This document shows, piece by piece, positions 43,370 through 53,003 of a stretch of DNA of 64,000 nucleotides. The DNA is from Aliidiomarina iranensis. Lineage in GTDB: Bacteria; Pseudomonadota; Gammaproteobacteria; Enterobacterales; Alteromonadaceae. The translations under genes and the position numbers were made by a program. The notes beneath the pieces are model-generated. The model worked only from the letters and a program-made list of their open reading frames with translations, had not been told where the DNA came from and ran no database searches. Position 1 is the first letter of the stretch. Every line of letters starts with the position of its first letter. The stretch is from contig NZ_PIPJ01000002.1 of NCBI RefSeq assembly GCF_003987135.1, positions 310,001 through 374,000 of the forward strand, in the 5' to 3' direction.

Positions 43370-44996
43370 GCTTCGGCATGCCCTAAACCTCGGTTTCGCA
43401 GCATTCATGTTGAGTGCCTGTAGCCCAGCACCTGAAACCGAGCAAAGCTTAAAAGGCTTGCTTTATTGTGCTGAGGGTAACCCCGAATCATTTAATCCGC
43501 AGCTTGTTACATCAGGCACTACCCTCGACATGACCGCGGCACAACTTTACGACCGCTTAATTGAGTTTGATGCCAAGCAGCAAACATTTGTAAGTGCATT
43601 GGCAACATCATGGGAAATTAGCAATGATGGTTTGCGTTACCAATTCCAACTCCGTGAAAACGTTGCTTTTCACCGCACCGAGTGGTTTCAACCAAGCCGT
43701 TTTCTCAATGCGGAGGATGTCGTTTTCTCTTTTAACCGCTGGCTAGATACGGATCATCCATTTCACGCGGTATCTGGTCGTGGTTATCCATTTTTCACTG
43801 CCTCAGGCCTTACGGAGCTAATTCACTCGGTTACAGCAATTGATGAACACCGGGTTGAAATTCGTATTCGGCAACAAGATAGTTCTTTTTTAGCAAACTT
43901 GGCTTCGGATTTTGCAATTATCTTATCGGCTGAGTATGGCCAGCAATTATTGGCCGAGAATAACGCTTGGCAAATGGATTCACAGCCGATCGGCACCGGC
44001 CCTTTTCAATTTAGCCAATTCCGTAAAGATGTGATGGTGCGCTATATTCGCCACGCTGATTATTGGCGTGAACCCGCTGCAAGCGAGCAGCTCGTATTTC
44101 GCATAGCACAAAGCGATCACAAGCGTATGCTTATGCTACTAACTCAAGATTGTGATATTTCTCCCTATCCACCTGCTCGCGATATTCAGTGGCTCCGTGA
44201 TAAACCTGAAATAACACTGCAAGATACTATCAGCCCGAATACAGCATTCTGGGCTTTCAATACTGAGCGGCCCCCATTTGATGATCCACGCGTTCGCCAA
44301 GCGCTAGCCCATGCGGTAAATCGTAATGCTATTTTGAATACGGTGTACTTTGATCATGCAGTAAGAGCCGATTCTATTTTGCCCAATACATCCTGGGCTC
44401 ATCATGCCACACCGAGTGCCTATCGCTACGATCCGGAGCTTGCCCGCTCCCTTTTAGCCGAAGCTGGCTATGAAAACGGTTTTAGTATGGAAATTTGGGC
44501 GCTGCCAGTGCAACGGGCATATAATCCTAATGCACGCTTAATGGCTGAGCGTATTCAAGCCGATTTAACTGCAATTGGCGTGCAAGTGAATATCGTTTCC
44601 TATGAATGGAGCACCTTTCGCCGCCGGTTAGGTTTGGGAGAACATGATAGTGTACTCATTGGTTGGTCAGCTGATCATGCGGATCCGGATAACTTTTTCC
44701 GCCCATTGCTCAGCTGCGCCGCGAAAGAATCGGGTAATAATCGCGCCCAATGGTGTGATCCTATGTTCGATGAGCTACTTAGCGCTGCGATTTCAAGCAA
44801 TGATCTCGATGTTCGCGAGGCCTATTATTTACAAGCACAAAATCATTTAGCGCAAGAAGTACCTTTGTTGCCCATTGCGCACTCGGTGCGTTTTCAAGCA
44901 TCCCGACAGAATATTCAAGGGTTAGAGCTCGAGCCATTTGGTGGTATTCAATTGCGCAAGGTATCGCGGCAATCGGTTAATAGTGAGGAGCAGTAA
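43362..44996 (+). CDS. sapA: Peptide ABC transporter substrate-binding lipoprotein SapA
   Basis: 544 aa from the ATG at 43362, inside the last codons of pspF. The lipobox is LSAC; E. coli SapA has an ordinary signal peptide, so this version is probably membrane-tethered. The SBP5 family signature appears in LATSWEISNDGLRYQFQLRENVAFH and GTGPFQF, with DDPRVRQALAHAVNR. SapA binds peptides (and has been linked to haem and antimicrobial peptides) for the SapBCDF transporter. A one-base overlap (TAATG) joins it to sapB. Confidence 0.9.
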   Translation: MNKLRHALNLGFAAFMLSACSPAPETEQSLKGLLYCAEGNPESFNPQLVTSGTTLDMTAAQLYDRLIEFDAKQQTFVSALATSWEISNDGLRYQFQLRENVAFHRTEWFQPSRFLNAEDVVFSFNRWLDTDHPFHAVSGRGYPFFTASGLTELIHSVTAIDEHRVEIRIRQQDSSFLANLASDFAIILSAEYGQQLLAENNAWQMDSQPIGTGPFQFSQFRKDVMVRYIRHADYWREPAASEQLVFRIAQSDHKRMLMLLTQDCDISPYPPARDIQWLRDKPEITLQDTISPNTAFWAFNTERPPFDDPRVRQALAHAVNRNAILNTVYFDHAVRADSILPNTSWAHHATPSAYRYDPELARSLLAEAGYENGFSMEIWALPVQRAYNPNARLMAERIQADLTAIGVQVNIVSYEWSTFRRRLGLGEHDSVLIGWSADHADPDNFFRPLLSCAAKESGNNRAQWCDPMFDELLSAAISSNDLDVREAYYLQAQNHLAQEVPLLPIAHSVRFQASRQNIQGLELEPFGGIQLRKVSRQSVNSEEQ

Positions 44997-46027
44997 TGCG
45001 CATATACGTGCTTCGCCAGTTAGCCTTACTTATTATTACCTTGTTCTTGCTTACTGTTTTTGCGTTTTGCCTGAGCTACTGGTTTCCTGGCAACCCGGTG
45101 ACAAATAGCAGCGGTATCTTTACCGACGATACTTTACGCTACACAGAAGCATTTGAGGCGCGCGGTTTCGACCACAACATCCTTGTGCAATATTGGTTCT
45201 ATTTAGAGCATTTGTTCCGCGGCGATTGGGGCATCTCGTTACTCGATGCTGATCCCGTGTTTGAGCAGTTAAAATTACGCTTCGGCGCTACCCTTGAAAT
45301 CGCCTTATTAGCCATGCTACTTGCAATTATTCCGGGCATTGCCTTTGGGGTGCTCGCCGCTTTGAATTTTCGTAAACCAATTGACCACATTATCTTGAGC
45401 ATTAGCTTATCTGGGTATTCGATACCCGTTTTTTGGTTTGCTCAGATTGCTATTTTGGTTGTGGCAGTGCATTGGGGCGTGCTTCCCATTGCCGGTCAAA
45501 TTAATCCTTTATTTCATATTGAACCACTAACAGGCTCTATCCTTCTCGATATTTTTATTACGCAACCGGAGAACATTGAACTCGCTTTACGCAGCGCCAT
45601 TCGCCACATTATGCTGCCTGTTTTAGTGTTATCCGTGATGCCCATGATGTTACTGATTCGGTTAACCCGAAGTAGTATGCTTGATGTACTGGATAAGAAC
45701 TATATTACTTCAGCCTATGCAAAAGGATTATCAACCCGGCGCGTTATTGCCAGCCATGCGATTCCAAATACGATGCAGAATGTTATTCGCGAACTCGGCA
45801 GCATGCTGAGCTTGTTGATTACAAACACCATGATTATTGAAGTCATCTTTTCTTGGCCAGGAATTGGCAGCTGGCTGATTCGGAGTATTTATGAGCGTGA
45901 TTACCCAGTGATTCAAGGCGGCTTATTAATGATTGCAGCACTCATTCTTTGCGTGCATGTGGGCTTAAATCTTATTCATTCCTGGCGTTATCCGCAGGTA
46001 AGGAAGGACCTTAATGCCGCGTCCTAA
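44996..46027 (+). CDS. sapB: ABC transporter permease SapB
   Basis: 343 aa with six membrane segments. It begins MRIYVLRQLALLIITLFLLTV, typical of DppB/OppB-type permeases, and the EAA loop appears near DKNYITSAYAKGLSTRRVIASHAIPN. It forms the membrane channel with SapC. It overlaps sapC by 14 bp. Confidence 0.92.
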   Translation: MRIYVLRQLALLIITLFLLTVFAFCLSYWFPGNPVTNSSGIFTDDTLRYTEAFEARGFDHNILVQYWFYLEHLFRGDWGISLLDADPVFEQLKLRFGATLEIALLAMLLAIIPGIAFGVLAALNFRKPIDHIILSISLSGYSIPVFWFAQIAILVVAVHWGVLPIAGQINPLFHIEPLTGSILLDIFITQPENIELALRSAIRHIMLPVLVLSVMPMMLLIRLTRSSMLDVLDKNYITSAYAKGLSTRRVIASHAIPNTMQNVIRELGSMLSLLITNTMIIEVIFSWPGIGSWLIRSIYERDYPVIQGGLLMIAALILCVHVGLNLIHSWRYPQVRKDLNAAS

Positions 46028-46907
46028 CTTATATTACGAAGAACGCACCCCCTCGCCCCTTGAACGAGTTTGGCTTGAGTTTAATCGCAACCCTTTGGCG
46101 CGCGCAGCACTGTATATTCTAATTTTTATTATTTTTCTCAGTATGTTCGGCCCCTGGCTCACACCTTATGGCCCGAACGAACAAATGCTCGATGCCATTT
46201 CATTGCCGCCCGCCTGGTCAGACGACGGTAACATTCGGTTTTTACTTGGCACTGATGAGTTGGGCCGCGATATGGTAACCCGCATCATTTATGGTGCGCG
46301 CTACACTTTTGGCTATCCATTTTTAGTGGTGTTGGCTTCTGCGGCAATCGGTATCTCGCTAGGTGCCACCGCCGCCATAACGGTGGGCGTAAAAAGCTCT
46401 ACCTTAAAACACTTATTAGATGTATTGATGTCGATACCATCTTTGCTTTTGGCACTCATTATCATTGCTATCACCGGCCCCGGATTAAGTAATGCGCTTC
46501 TCGCTATCGGTTTGGTGCTAATTCCACAGTTTTTGCACGTTACCCGCAATGCCATCCAAGATGAGCGGCAAAAGCCCTATGTAACGGCGAGCCGCTTAAA
46601 CGGCGTTAGTGATTTTTACTTATTAACTATGGTGTTTTTCCCGAATATCGTAAAAGTGTTGGTAATCCAACTTACCATTGGCCTCTCAATCGCAATCCTC
46701 GATATTGCCGCCCTTGGTTTTTTACGTTTAGGGGCGCAATCGCCTACCCCAGAATGGGGTTCGATGCTCGCACAGAGTTTAGAGGTCGCTTACATTTCTC
46801 CTTGGGTTATGGCGCTCCCCGGAATCGCCTTATTCGTAACTCTGGTGAGTGTAAATCTAGTTGGCGAAACTCTGCGAATCGCTATTCAAAAGCAATTGGA
46901 GCGCTAG
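46014..46907 (+). CDS. sapC: ABC transporter permease SapC
   Basis: 297 aa, DppC/OppC-type permease. After a first membrane segment (ALYILIFIIFLSMFGPWLTPYGP) comes LLGTDELGRDMVTRIIYGARYT, the family hallmark, then further membrane segments and an EAA-like loop QKPYVTASRLNGVSDFYLL. AAGGA precedes the ATG inside the sapB 3' end. It pairs with SapB. Confidence 0.93.
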   Translation: MPRPNLYYEERTPSPLERVWLEFNRNPLARAALYILIFIIFLSMFGPWLTPYGPNEQMLDAISLPPAWSDDGNIRFLLGTDELGRDMVTRIIYGARYTFGYPFLVVLASAAIGISLGATAAITVGVKSSTLKHLLDVLMSIPSLLLALIIIAITGPGLSNALLAIGLVLIPQFLHVTRNAIQDERQKPYVTASRLNGVSDFYLLTMVFFPNIVKVLVIQLTIGLSIAILDIAALGFLRLGAQSPTPEWGSMLAQSLEVAYISPWVMALPGIALFVTLVSVNLVGETLRIAIQKQLER

Positions 46908-46909
46908 CC

Positions 46910-47905
46910 ATGTTACTTGATATTCGTAACCTTACGATTTCTACTAACACTGCAAATGGCCGCGTCAATGTTCTGGATCGCGTGAGTTTACAAGTTGATG
47001 AAGGTGAGATTCATACCCTTGTGGGTGAATCGGGCTCAGGCAAAAGCTTGATTGCGCGGGCTATTATGGGATTTCTTAGCCCACGCTGGGAAGTTCAAGC
47101 TGATAGGCTTTGGTTTCAAGACACTGATTTACTTAATTTAACAGCAAAACAGCGGCGTGAAATTATTGGCGTAGATATTGCGATGATTTTTCAAGATGCC
47201 AAAAGCTATCTGGATCCAAACATAACAATAGGCGCCCAGCTCAGCGAGGCCGTGCTTAATCAAGATTTATCTGGTTCGTTCTTTAAGCGAAAATCAGAGC
47301 GAAAAGCAAAAGTAGCGTCGCTTTTGCACCGAGTGGGTATTAAAGATCACGAGGCCATGATGAACAGCTACGCTCATCAATTATCAGAAGGCGCGGCACA
47401 AAAGATCATGATTGCTAGCGCCATCGCTCATAGGCCACTGCTTCTTATTGCCGATGAACCCACGAGCACAATGGAACCCGCTACACGCCAGCAAATTTAT
47501 CGGCTGCTCGCACAATTGCATGCCCGTTATGGTATGTCGATTCTTATGATCAGCCAAGACCTCGGCGCCATTATGCAGCAAACTCAGCGGTTAAGTATGA
47601 TTTACAGTGGCCAAATCATGGAAACCGGGGGTGCTGATGCCTTGCTTGAATCTCCTTCTCACCCATACACCGAGGCACTATTGAACACATCGCTGTATCG
47701 CCATGCGAAGATGCCGCCACGTACACGCTTACCTACGCTAGCAGGCGCAGAGCCAACGTTACAGCATTTGCCAATAGGTTGCCGTTTAGGGCCAAGGTGC
47801 CAGTATGCACGGCCGCCTTGCGTAAAAACGCCAAGCTTGGAAAAACGGCAGGATCGACAAGTGGCATGCCATTATCCTTTACATCTTGATGAGGGCAAAA
47901 AATGA
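46910..47905 (+). CDS. sapD: ABC transporter ATP-binding protein SapD
   Basis: 331 aa from the ATG at 46910 (TGGAG 9 bp upstream), three bases past the sapC stop. Walker A is GESGSGKSLIARA, Walker B LLIADEPTSTMEP. The ABC signature is LSEGAAQKI instead of LSGGQ, a divergence shared with E. coli SapD (LTEGECQ). The C-terminal CxxRC-like oligopeptide motif (CRLGPRCQYARPPC) is present. SapD is also known to support Trk potassium uptake in E. coli. Confidence 0.92.
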   Translation: MLLDIRNLTISTNTANGRVNVLDRVSLQVDEGEIHTLVGESGSGKSLIARAIMGFLSPRWEVQADRLWFQDTDLLNLTAKQRREIIGVDIAMIFQDAKSYLDPNITIGAQLSEAVLNQDLSGSFFKRKSERKAKVASLLHRVGIKDHEAMMNSYAHQLSEGAAQKIMIASAIAHRPLLLIADEPTSTMEPATRQQIYRLLAQLHARYGMSILMISQDLGAIMQQTQRLSMIYSGQIMETGGADALLESPSHPYTEALLNTSLYRHAKMPPRTRLPTLAGAEPTLQHLPIGCRLGPRCQYARPPCVKTPSLEKRQDRQVACHYPLHLDEGKK

Positions 47906-48717
47906 GTACGCTGTTGGAAGTAAAGGATGTAACTAAAACTTATATTGAGCGAAATAAGATTTTCAAAGCTCGGGTTTTTCATGCAGTTAAAACAACAAGT
48001 TTTTCTTTGGCTAAAGGAAAAACACTCGCGATCATGGGCTCAAATGGCTCGGGAAAATCTACGCTCGCAGCACTTATTAGTGGAGCCGCAACCCCAACCT
48101 CGGGGGATATTTATTTCGCCGGGGAGCGCTTAATACCGGGTGATTACCAACAACGTTCAAAGCACATACGAATGATCTTTCAAGATGCCGAGGCATCACT
48201 GAACCCGCACCTCACGTTAGGCAAGCAATTGGAAGAGCCATTGCTGTTCAACTCAGCTTTAAATGCAGTGCAGCGCCGAGAGCGTATCATTGAAACCTTG
48301 CAGCAAGTGGGCTTGCTTGGCGAACACATGATGTTCTATCCGCAAATGATGTCTACGGGGCAAAAACAGCGGGCCAGTATTGCCCGAGCAATTATCTTAA
48401 AACCTGATGTTTTGGTAGCCGATGAAGCTCTTGCAACGCTCGATTCCTCAGTGCGGGCACAGATCATTAATCTCTTGTTAGACCTTCAAGACAAACTCGG
48501 TATTGCCTACATTTTCATCTCACAAAGCCCGGAAATTGTGAAACATCTTGCTGATGAAGTGGTTGTAATGCACGAGGGTTCCATTGTTGAGCGAGGAACA
48601 GTTGTGGATGTATTTAATAACCCGCAGCAAAGCTACACGCAAAAATTACTGCGTTCTGAACTTACGAACGCACCAAGTGATGGCAACGTAGACACGGCTT
48701 TTCTTGAGAAAGAGTAA
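47902..48717 (+). CDS. sapF: ABC transporter ATP-binding protein SapF
   Basis: 271 aa. Walker A GSNGSGKSTLAALISG, signature MSTGQKQRASIARAI, Walker B VLVADEALATLD. It is the second ATPase of the SapBCDF transporter and overlaps sapD by four bases (ATGA). No terminator is evident between its stop and putP; 48718-48914 is AT-rich and must hold the putP promoter, but I cannot single one out. Confidence 0.92.
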   Translation: MSTLLEVKDVTKTYIERNKIFKARVFHAVKTTSFSLAKGKTLAIMGSNGSGKSTLAALISGAATPTSGDIYFAGERLIPGDYQQRSKHIRMIFQDAEASLNPHLTLGKQLEEPLLFNSALNAVQRRERIIETLQQVGLLGEHMMFYPQMMSTGQKQRASIARAIILKPDVLVADEALATLDSSVRAQIINLLLDLQDKLGIAYIFISQSPEIVKHLADEVVVMHEGSIVERGTVVDVFNNPQQSYTQKLLRSELTNAPSDGNVDTAFLEKE

Positions 48718-48914
48718 AGAATTTGTTAGCGTGTTGAGCTTTCCGAGCCTTATTCAGGCATGCATTCTAATGTTACGTGCTCTGAAAACATTAAATAGTT
48801 AAATCTATATTTCGAATTAGTACCCGATATTTAATGCTATTTTTCATGCAATTTTAATTAAACGCGATATTAATCCAACAAGAACAGAACGCGAACTTAA
48901 ACAGGAGCCTTATT

Positions 48915-50444
48915 GTGGAAACGGGAACGATAGTCTCATTAGTGTTATATTTAATCGCCATGCTTGGTATTGGTGTGTATGGTTATTTCAAATCAACGAG
49001 CGATTTATCTGATTACATGTTGGGTGGGCGTCGTTTAGGCCCGGGTGTTACCGCGCTTTCTGCGGGCGCATCAGATATGAGCGGCTGGATGTTGATGGGG
49101 TTACCCGGAGCATTTTATGTGGCCGGTTTCTCTGAAGTTTGGTTGGCGATAGGTTTGGTGATTGGTGCTTACATAAACTACCGTGTAGTAGCGCCACGCC
49201 TGCGCATGTACACCTATATGGCAAAAGATTCGATTACAATTCCGGACTACTTTGAGAACCGCTTTGCCGACACCTCACGCTTACTGCGTTTGGTATCTGC
49301 TGTGGTTATTATCATCTTCTTCACCTTGTACACATCTTCGGGTTTAGTAGCTGGCGGTACCCTCTTTGAAAACGCGTTCGGGATGAACTATCACTGGGGG
49401 CTAGTTCTTACCGCGGGTGTGGTTGTGGCGTACACTCTTATAGGCGGTTTTTTAGCCGTGAGCATGACGGATTTTGTTCAAGGCTGCATTATGTTCATCG
49501 CTTTGGTGATGGTACCGGTTGCTGCTTTTATGATTCTCGGTGGCACAGGGCCAGTAACAACCGAAGTTGCGAAATTAAGCCCCGCCATGTTGAATCCATT
49601 CTATGGTGCTACTTTCTTCGGCATTATTTCACTTTTAGCTTGGGGCCTAGGTTACTTCGGCCAACCGCATATTATTGTCCGGTTTATGGCTATCCGCTCA
49701 GTACGCGATTTTAAAGTTGCCCGCCGCATCGGCATGACTTGGATGATTGTTGCCATTATTGGCGCGATGCTTACAGGCCTAGCTGGTGCCGCCTACGTAC
49801 AAATGGAAGGTGCCAGTTTAGTTGGTAATCCTTACATGAACGCTGATGGCTCGATCGCGAACGCAGAAACGATCTTTATCATTCTATCGCAAATTCTCTT
49901 CCATCCTTTGGTAGGCGGTTTCTTACTCGCGGCTATCTTAGCTGCCATCATGAGTACGATTTCATCGCAGTTGTTGGTAACTTCAAGTGCGCTGACGCAA
50001 GATTTTTATAAAAGTTTCTTGCACAAAGATGCTACCGATAAAGTACAAGTTGCCGTTGGTCGAATTTCAGTGTTTGCGGTTGCTATCGTAGCAATTGGCT
50101 TATCTTGGGTTCCTCGCGACACTATTCTTGGCTTAGTAGGTAACGCTTGGGCTGGATTTGGTGCAGCGTTTGGCCCACTGATCATTCTCAGCTTGTATTG
50201 GAAGAAAATGAACCGTTGGGGTGCCCTCGCCGGCATGATTGTAGGTGCGCTTACGGTTCTATTCTGGATTTATGTGCCTATTGGCGGAGAAACATTGAGT
50301 ACGCATATTTATGAAATGGTACCTGGTGTGTTGTTTGCTACTATTGCCATCGTTGTGGTATCAAGATTAACCGAAGATCCGAACGATGCTATCCAAACCT
50401 TGTTTAACGATATGGAAGGTGAAATGGCAAAGAACCCAGATTAA
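48915..50444 (+). CDS. putP: Sodium/proline symporter PutP
   Basis: 509 aa with about 13 membrane segments. It starts at a GTG (48915) with AGGAG 7 bp upstream. SSS-family landmarks match PutP: SDYMLGGRRLGPGVTALSAGASDMSGWMLMGLPG, GGFLAVSMTDFVQG, GLGYFGQPHIIVRFMAI and AAIMSTISSQLLVTSSALT. It imports proline with Na+, useful for osmoprotection and as a carbon source. No putA is next to it. Confidence 0.95.
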   Translation: METGTIVSLVLYLIAMLGIGVYGYFKSTSDLSDYMLGGRRLGPGVTALSAGASDMSGWMLMGLPGAFYVAGFSEVWLAIGLVIGAYINYRVVAPRLRMYTYMAKDSITIPDYFENRFADTSRLLRLVSAVVIIIFFTLYTSSGLVAGGTLFENAFGMNYHWGLVLTAGVVVAYTLIGGFLAVSMTDFVQGCIMFIALVMVPVAAFMILGGTGPVTTEVAKLSPAMLNPFYGATFFGIISLLAWGLGYFGQPHIIVRFMAIRSVRDFKVARRIGMTWMIVAIIGAMLTGLAGAAYVQMEGASLVGNPYMNADGSIANAETIFIILSQILFHPLVGGFLLAAILAAIMSTISSQLLVTSSALTQDFYKSFLHKDATDKVQVAVGRISVFAVAIVAIGLSWVPRDTILGLVGNAWAGFGAAFGPLIILSLYWKKMNRWGALAGMIVGALTVLFWIYVPIGGETLSTHIYEMVPGVLFATIAIVVVSRLTEDPNDAIQTLFNDMEGEMAKNPD

Positions 50445-50509
50445 TATCTGCAAACTTGTTTCACTGGGTAAACCACTTATTCAGTGAGTATTAAGGTTAA
50501 ATCAGAATG

Positions 50510-50551
50510 AAAAGCCACACCTGTTGAAGCAAACGAGGTGTGGCTTTTTTT
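50510..50551 (+). terminator. Terminator after putP
   Basis: AAAAGCCACACCT (50510-50522) pairs with AGGTGTGGCTTTT, a 13-bp perfect stem with a 13-nt loop, followed by a T run to 50551. It lies 65 bp past the putP stop. Confidence 0.9.
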
Positions 50552-50660
50552 CATCTCGCAACTTGTTCGTGAAGCTTTAGATGTATAGCTTTATCTGTAA
50601 ACCTAATTATCTTGTGCCTATTTCTTATATGGTTTTGCGATTTGCTCACTAACACTCGTA

Positions 50661-50720
50661 ACGATGTTCGGCTTAACGATGCTCTGCTTAGCGATGATCC
50701 GCTTAACGATGATCCGCTAA
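50661..50720. repeat. Four degenerate 15-bp tandem repeats after rssA
   Basis: Units ACGATGTTCGGCTTA, ACGATGCTCTGCTTA, GCGATGATCCGCTTA and ACGATGATCCGCTAA run head to tail from 50661 to 50720. They end 11 bp from the rssA stop at 50732, on its downstream side. A 15-bp unit preserves frame, so short frames with repeated pentapeptides appear on both strands, but neither looks like a gene. Confidence 0.9.
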
Positions 50721-50731
50721 AGAATAAGTCC

Positions 50732-51724
50732 TTAACGCTGGGCTGGCCTTGGCCCCTCATTGCGGCGCTTCTTCATAATGCGCAACTCTTCCATGATCAA
50801 AGATTTCATTCGCATCGTTGTTTCATAGCCCAAGTCAATCGCATGTGCGCCATGATCAAATTCAAGTAAGCCAATATCACCTAGTTTTGGCTGCACAAGA
50901 ATGTCAGGTGGATCGCCGGCCATACGAGCTTTGGTAATGCGTTCTTGCATGATATCGATTGAACCGGCCATCACCCCGAGCATACCAGGCGATTTGGGTT
51001 GCCGGTTAAATTTATTACGAATCTGATCCATGTATAGTTGGCTTTTAGCAAGAAAACCCTGAAACATTCCCGAATCATCATCCTCGCCAACAACCTCTTT
51101 TGCATCAGCAGCCGGTTGATCTCCTGAGCTCTCTGGCGATAAGTTGTGGGCTGGCTCATCTTCATCCACGTGCACTTGCGAATTCAGATGCACTGCAATA
51201 ACAAAATCGGCCTCTAACGCGCGAGCAAGCGATACCGGCACAGGGTTAACCAATGCGCCATCAACTAACCAACGGCCATTAAAGGATTTCGGTGATAACA
51301 AACCTGGCATAGCACAACTAGCGCGTGCTACTTCAAATAAATCGCCTTTCCGTAACCAGATTTCTTTACCCGTGTACAAATCTGTTGCAACAGCACCATA
51401 TCGGCAGCTTAAACTTTCAATTTTTAATGTCCCAAACCGCTCACGGGCGTGATTAAACACACGTTCACCAGAAACCATTCCGCCGCTATTAAAACCGACA
51501 TCGAGTAAGTTAAATACAGCCCAACGATCCATATCACGAACCCACTTTTCTACTTCAGCGAGTTTACCTGCCGCGTAGGCTCCGCCTACCAAAGAACCAA
51601 TAGAGGTTCCAGTTACCACATTTATTTTAATTCCCATATCTTCAAGTGCACGCAACACGCCAATATGAGCCCATCCTCGTGCAGCACCGGAGCCGAGCGC
51701 TACACCAACTACAACTTCGTTCAT
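50732..51724 (-). CDS. rssA: Patatin-like phospholipase, RssA/YchK type
   Basis: 330 aa. Patatin catalytic dyad: Ser in VTGTSIGSLVGGAYAAGK (G-x-S-x-G) and Asp in WLVDGALVNPVPVSLA, with the oxyanion loop GSGAARGWAHIGVL at the N-terminus. It matches the E. coli RssA (YchK) type of about 300 aa. The middle ~residues 195-240 are an acidic, variable insertion (DEDEPAHNLSPESSGDQ). The true substrate is unknown. It is downstream of recA, separated by a terminator. Confidence 0.88.
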   Translation of the reverse strand: MNEVVVGVALGSGAARGWAHIGVLRALEDMGIKINVVTGTSIGSLVGGAYAAGKLAEVEKWVRDMDRWAVFNLLDVGFNSGGMVSGERVFNHARERFGTLKIESLSCRYGAVATDLYTGKEIWLRKGDLFEVARASCAMPGLLSPKSFNGRWLVDGALVNPVPVSLARALEADFVIAVHLNSQVHVDEDEPAHNLSPESSGDQPAADAKEVVGEDDDSGMFQGFLAKSQLYMDQIRNKFNRQPKSPGMLGVMAGSIDIMQERITKARMAGDPPDILVQPKLGDIGLLEFDHGAHAIDLGYETTMRMKSLIMEELRIMKKRRNEGPRPAQR

Positions 51725-51769
51725 TTGCTTGATTCCTTAAGAATTACTGGGTACTCAATAACGGGATAA

Positions 51770-51799
51770 GAAAAAGGGCAAAGCTTGCGCTTTGCCCTT
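51770..51799 (-). terminator. recA terminator
   Basis: AAGGGCAAAGC (51774-51784) and GCTTTGCCCTT (51789-51799) form an 11-bp perfect stem with a TTGC loop; on the minus strand it is followed by TTTTTC. It lies 33 bp past the recA stop. Confidence 0.92.
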
Positions 51800-51832
51800 G
51801 TATTCTAGCCTAATATTTTAAGATAGATGAAC

Positions 51833-52885
51833 TTAATCTTTAAGCTCTTCTTCCGCTGCGATGAGCGCCGGGTCTTCTGGCGATTCAGTAGGCTTTAACA
51901 GTAACATATCCCGTAACTGCTTTTCGATTTCAGCGGCAATTTTGGTGTTATCAGCTAAGAACTTCATTGAATTAGCCTTACCTTGGCCAATTTTATCGCC
52001 TTTGTAGCTATACCAAGCACCAGCCTTCTCAACTAGCTTATGTTTTACACCTAAATCAATCAATTCGCCTTCTTTCGAAATTCCTTTTCCGTACATAATC
52101 TGGAAGTCGGCTTGTTTGAAAGGCGGTGCTACTTTGTTCTTTACAACCTTAACTCGGGTTTCATTACCAACAATTTCATCACCCTCTTTCAATGCTCCAG
52201 TACGGCGAATATCCAAACGAACAGAAGCATAGAATTTAAGCGCATTACCACCTGTAGTAGTTTCTGGGTTACCAAACATCACACCAATTTTCATTCGAAT
52301 TTGGTTGATGAAGATACACATGGTATTCGATTTCTTAATATTCGCAGTAAGCTTACGCAGCGCTTGCGACATCAAACGCGCCTGTAAACCCATGTGAGAA
52401 TCACCCATCTCACCTTCGATTTCTGCTTTCGGTGTTAATGCAGCAACGGAATCCACAATAACCACATCAACAGCAGCAGAACGTACGAGCATATCGCATA
52501 TTTCAAGAGCCTGCTCACCTGTATCTGGCTGTGAAACTAAAAGCTCATCAATATTGACGCCTAGGTTTTCTGCGTAGATTGGATCGAGGGCGTGCTCAGC
52601 ATCGACGAATGCACAAGTTTTACCTTGTTTCTGAGCTTCTGCGATAACTTGTAGAGTAAGTGTTGTTTTACCACTTGATTCAGGACCGAAAATTTCAATA
52701 ACTCGGCCACATGGCAAACCGCCTATACCTAACGCAATATCCAAACTCAATGAGCCGGTAGAAATTGCTTCAACGTCCATCGCTCGGTTATCACCAAGAC
52801 GCATAATCGCGCCTTTACCGAACTGGCGTTCAATTTGCCCGAGGGCTGCTGTTAGTGCTTTTTGCTTATTTTCATTTGTTGCCAT
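51833..52885 (-). CDS. recA: Recombinase RecA
   Basis: 350 aa from the ATG at 52885 (GGAG 8 bp upstream). Walker [14 protein letters not shown]-binding loops around [38 protein letters not shown] (read in parts) and [21 protein letters not shown]. It forms filaments on single-stranded DNA, promotes strand exchange and triggers LexA self-cleavage. The C-terminal tail is acidic. Regulation by LexA is explicit in the promoter. Confidence 0.98.
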   Translation of the reverse strand: MATNENKQKALTAALGQIERQFGKGAIMRLGDNRAMDVEAISTGSLSLDIALGIGGLPCGRVIEIFGPESSGKTTLTLQVIAEAQKQGKTCAFVDAEHALDPIYAENLGVNIDELLVSQPDTGEQALEICDMLVRSAAVDVVIVDSVAALTPKAEIEGEMGDSHMGLQARLMSQALRKLTANIKKSNTMCIFINQIRMKIGVMFGNPETTTGGNALKFYASVRLDIRRTGALKEGDEIVGNETRVKVVKNKVAPPFKQADFQIMYGKGISKEGELIDLGVKHKLVEKAGAWYSYKGDKIGQGKANSMKFLADNTKIAAEIEKQLRDMLLLKPTESPEDPALIAAEEELKD

Positions 52886-52919
52886 GCTGAGCTCCAAGTT
52901 CCTGCATAAGATACTCAGT

Positions 52920-52947
52920 AGTATACTGTGTATACATACAGTATCAA
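52920..52947 (-). promoter_or_regulatory. recA promoter with LexA (SOS) box in the spacer
   Basis: On the minus strand the -35 TTGATA (plus 52942-52947) and -10 TATACT (plus 52920-52925) are 16 bp apart, and the whole spacer is a LexA box: CTGT-N8-ACAG at 52926-52941, part of the 20-bp palindrome TACTGTGTATACATACAGTA. The layout is the same as for E. coli recA. Confidence 0.95.
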
Positions 52948-53003
52948 GTTTGTTCGGTTATTTCTTCCGATAATTTGATGAGTTTAAATTTAAGATATTG
53001 TTA

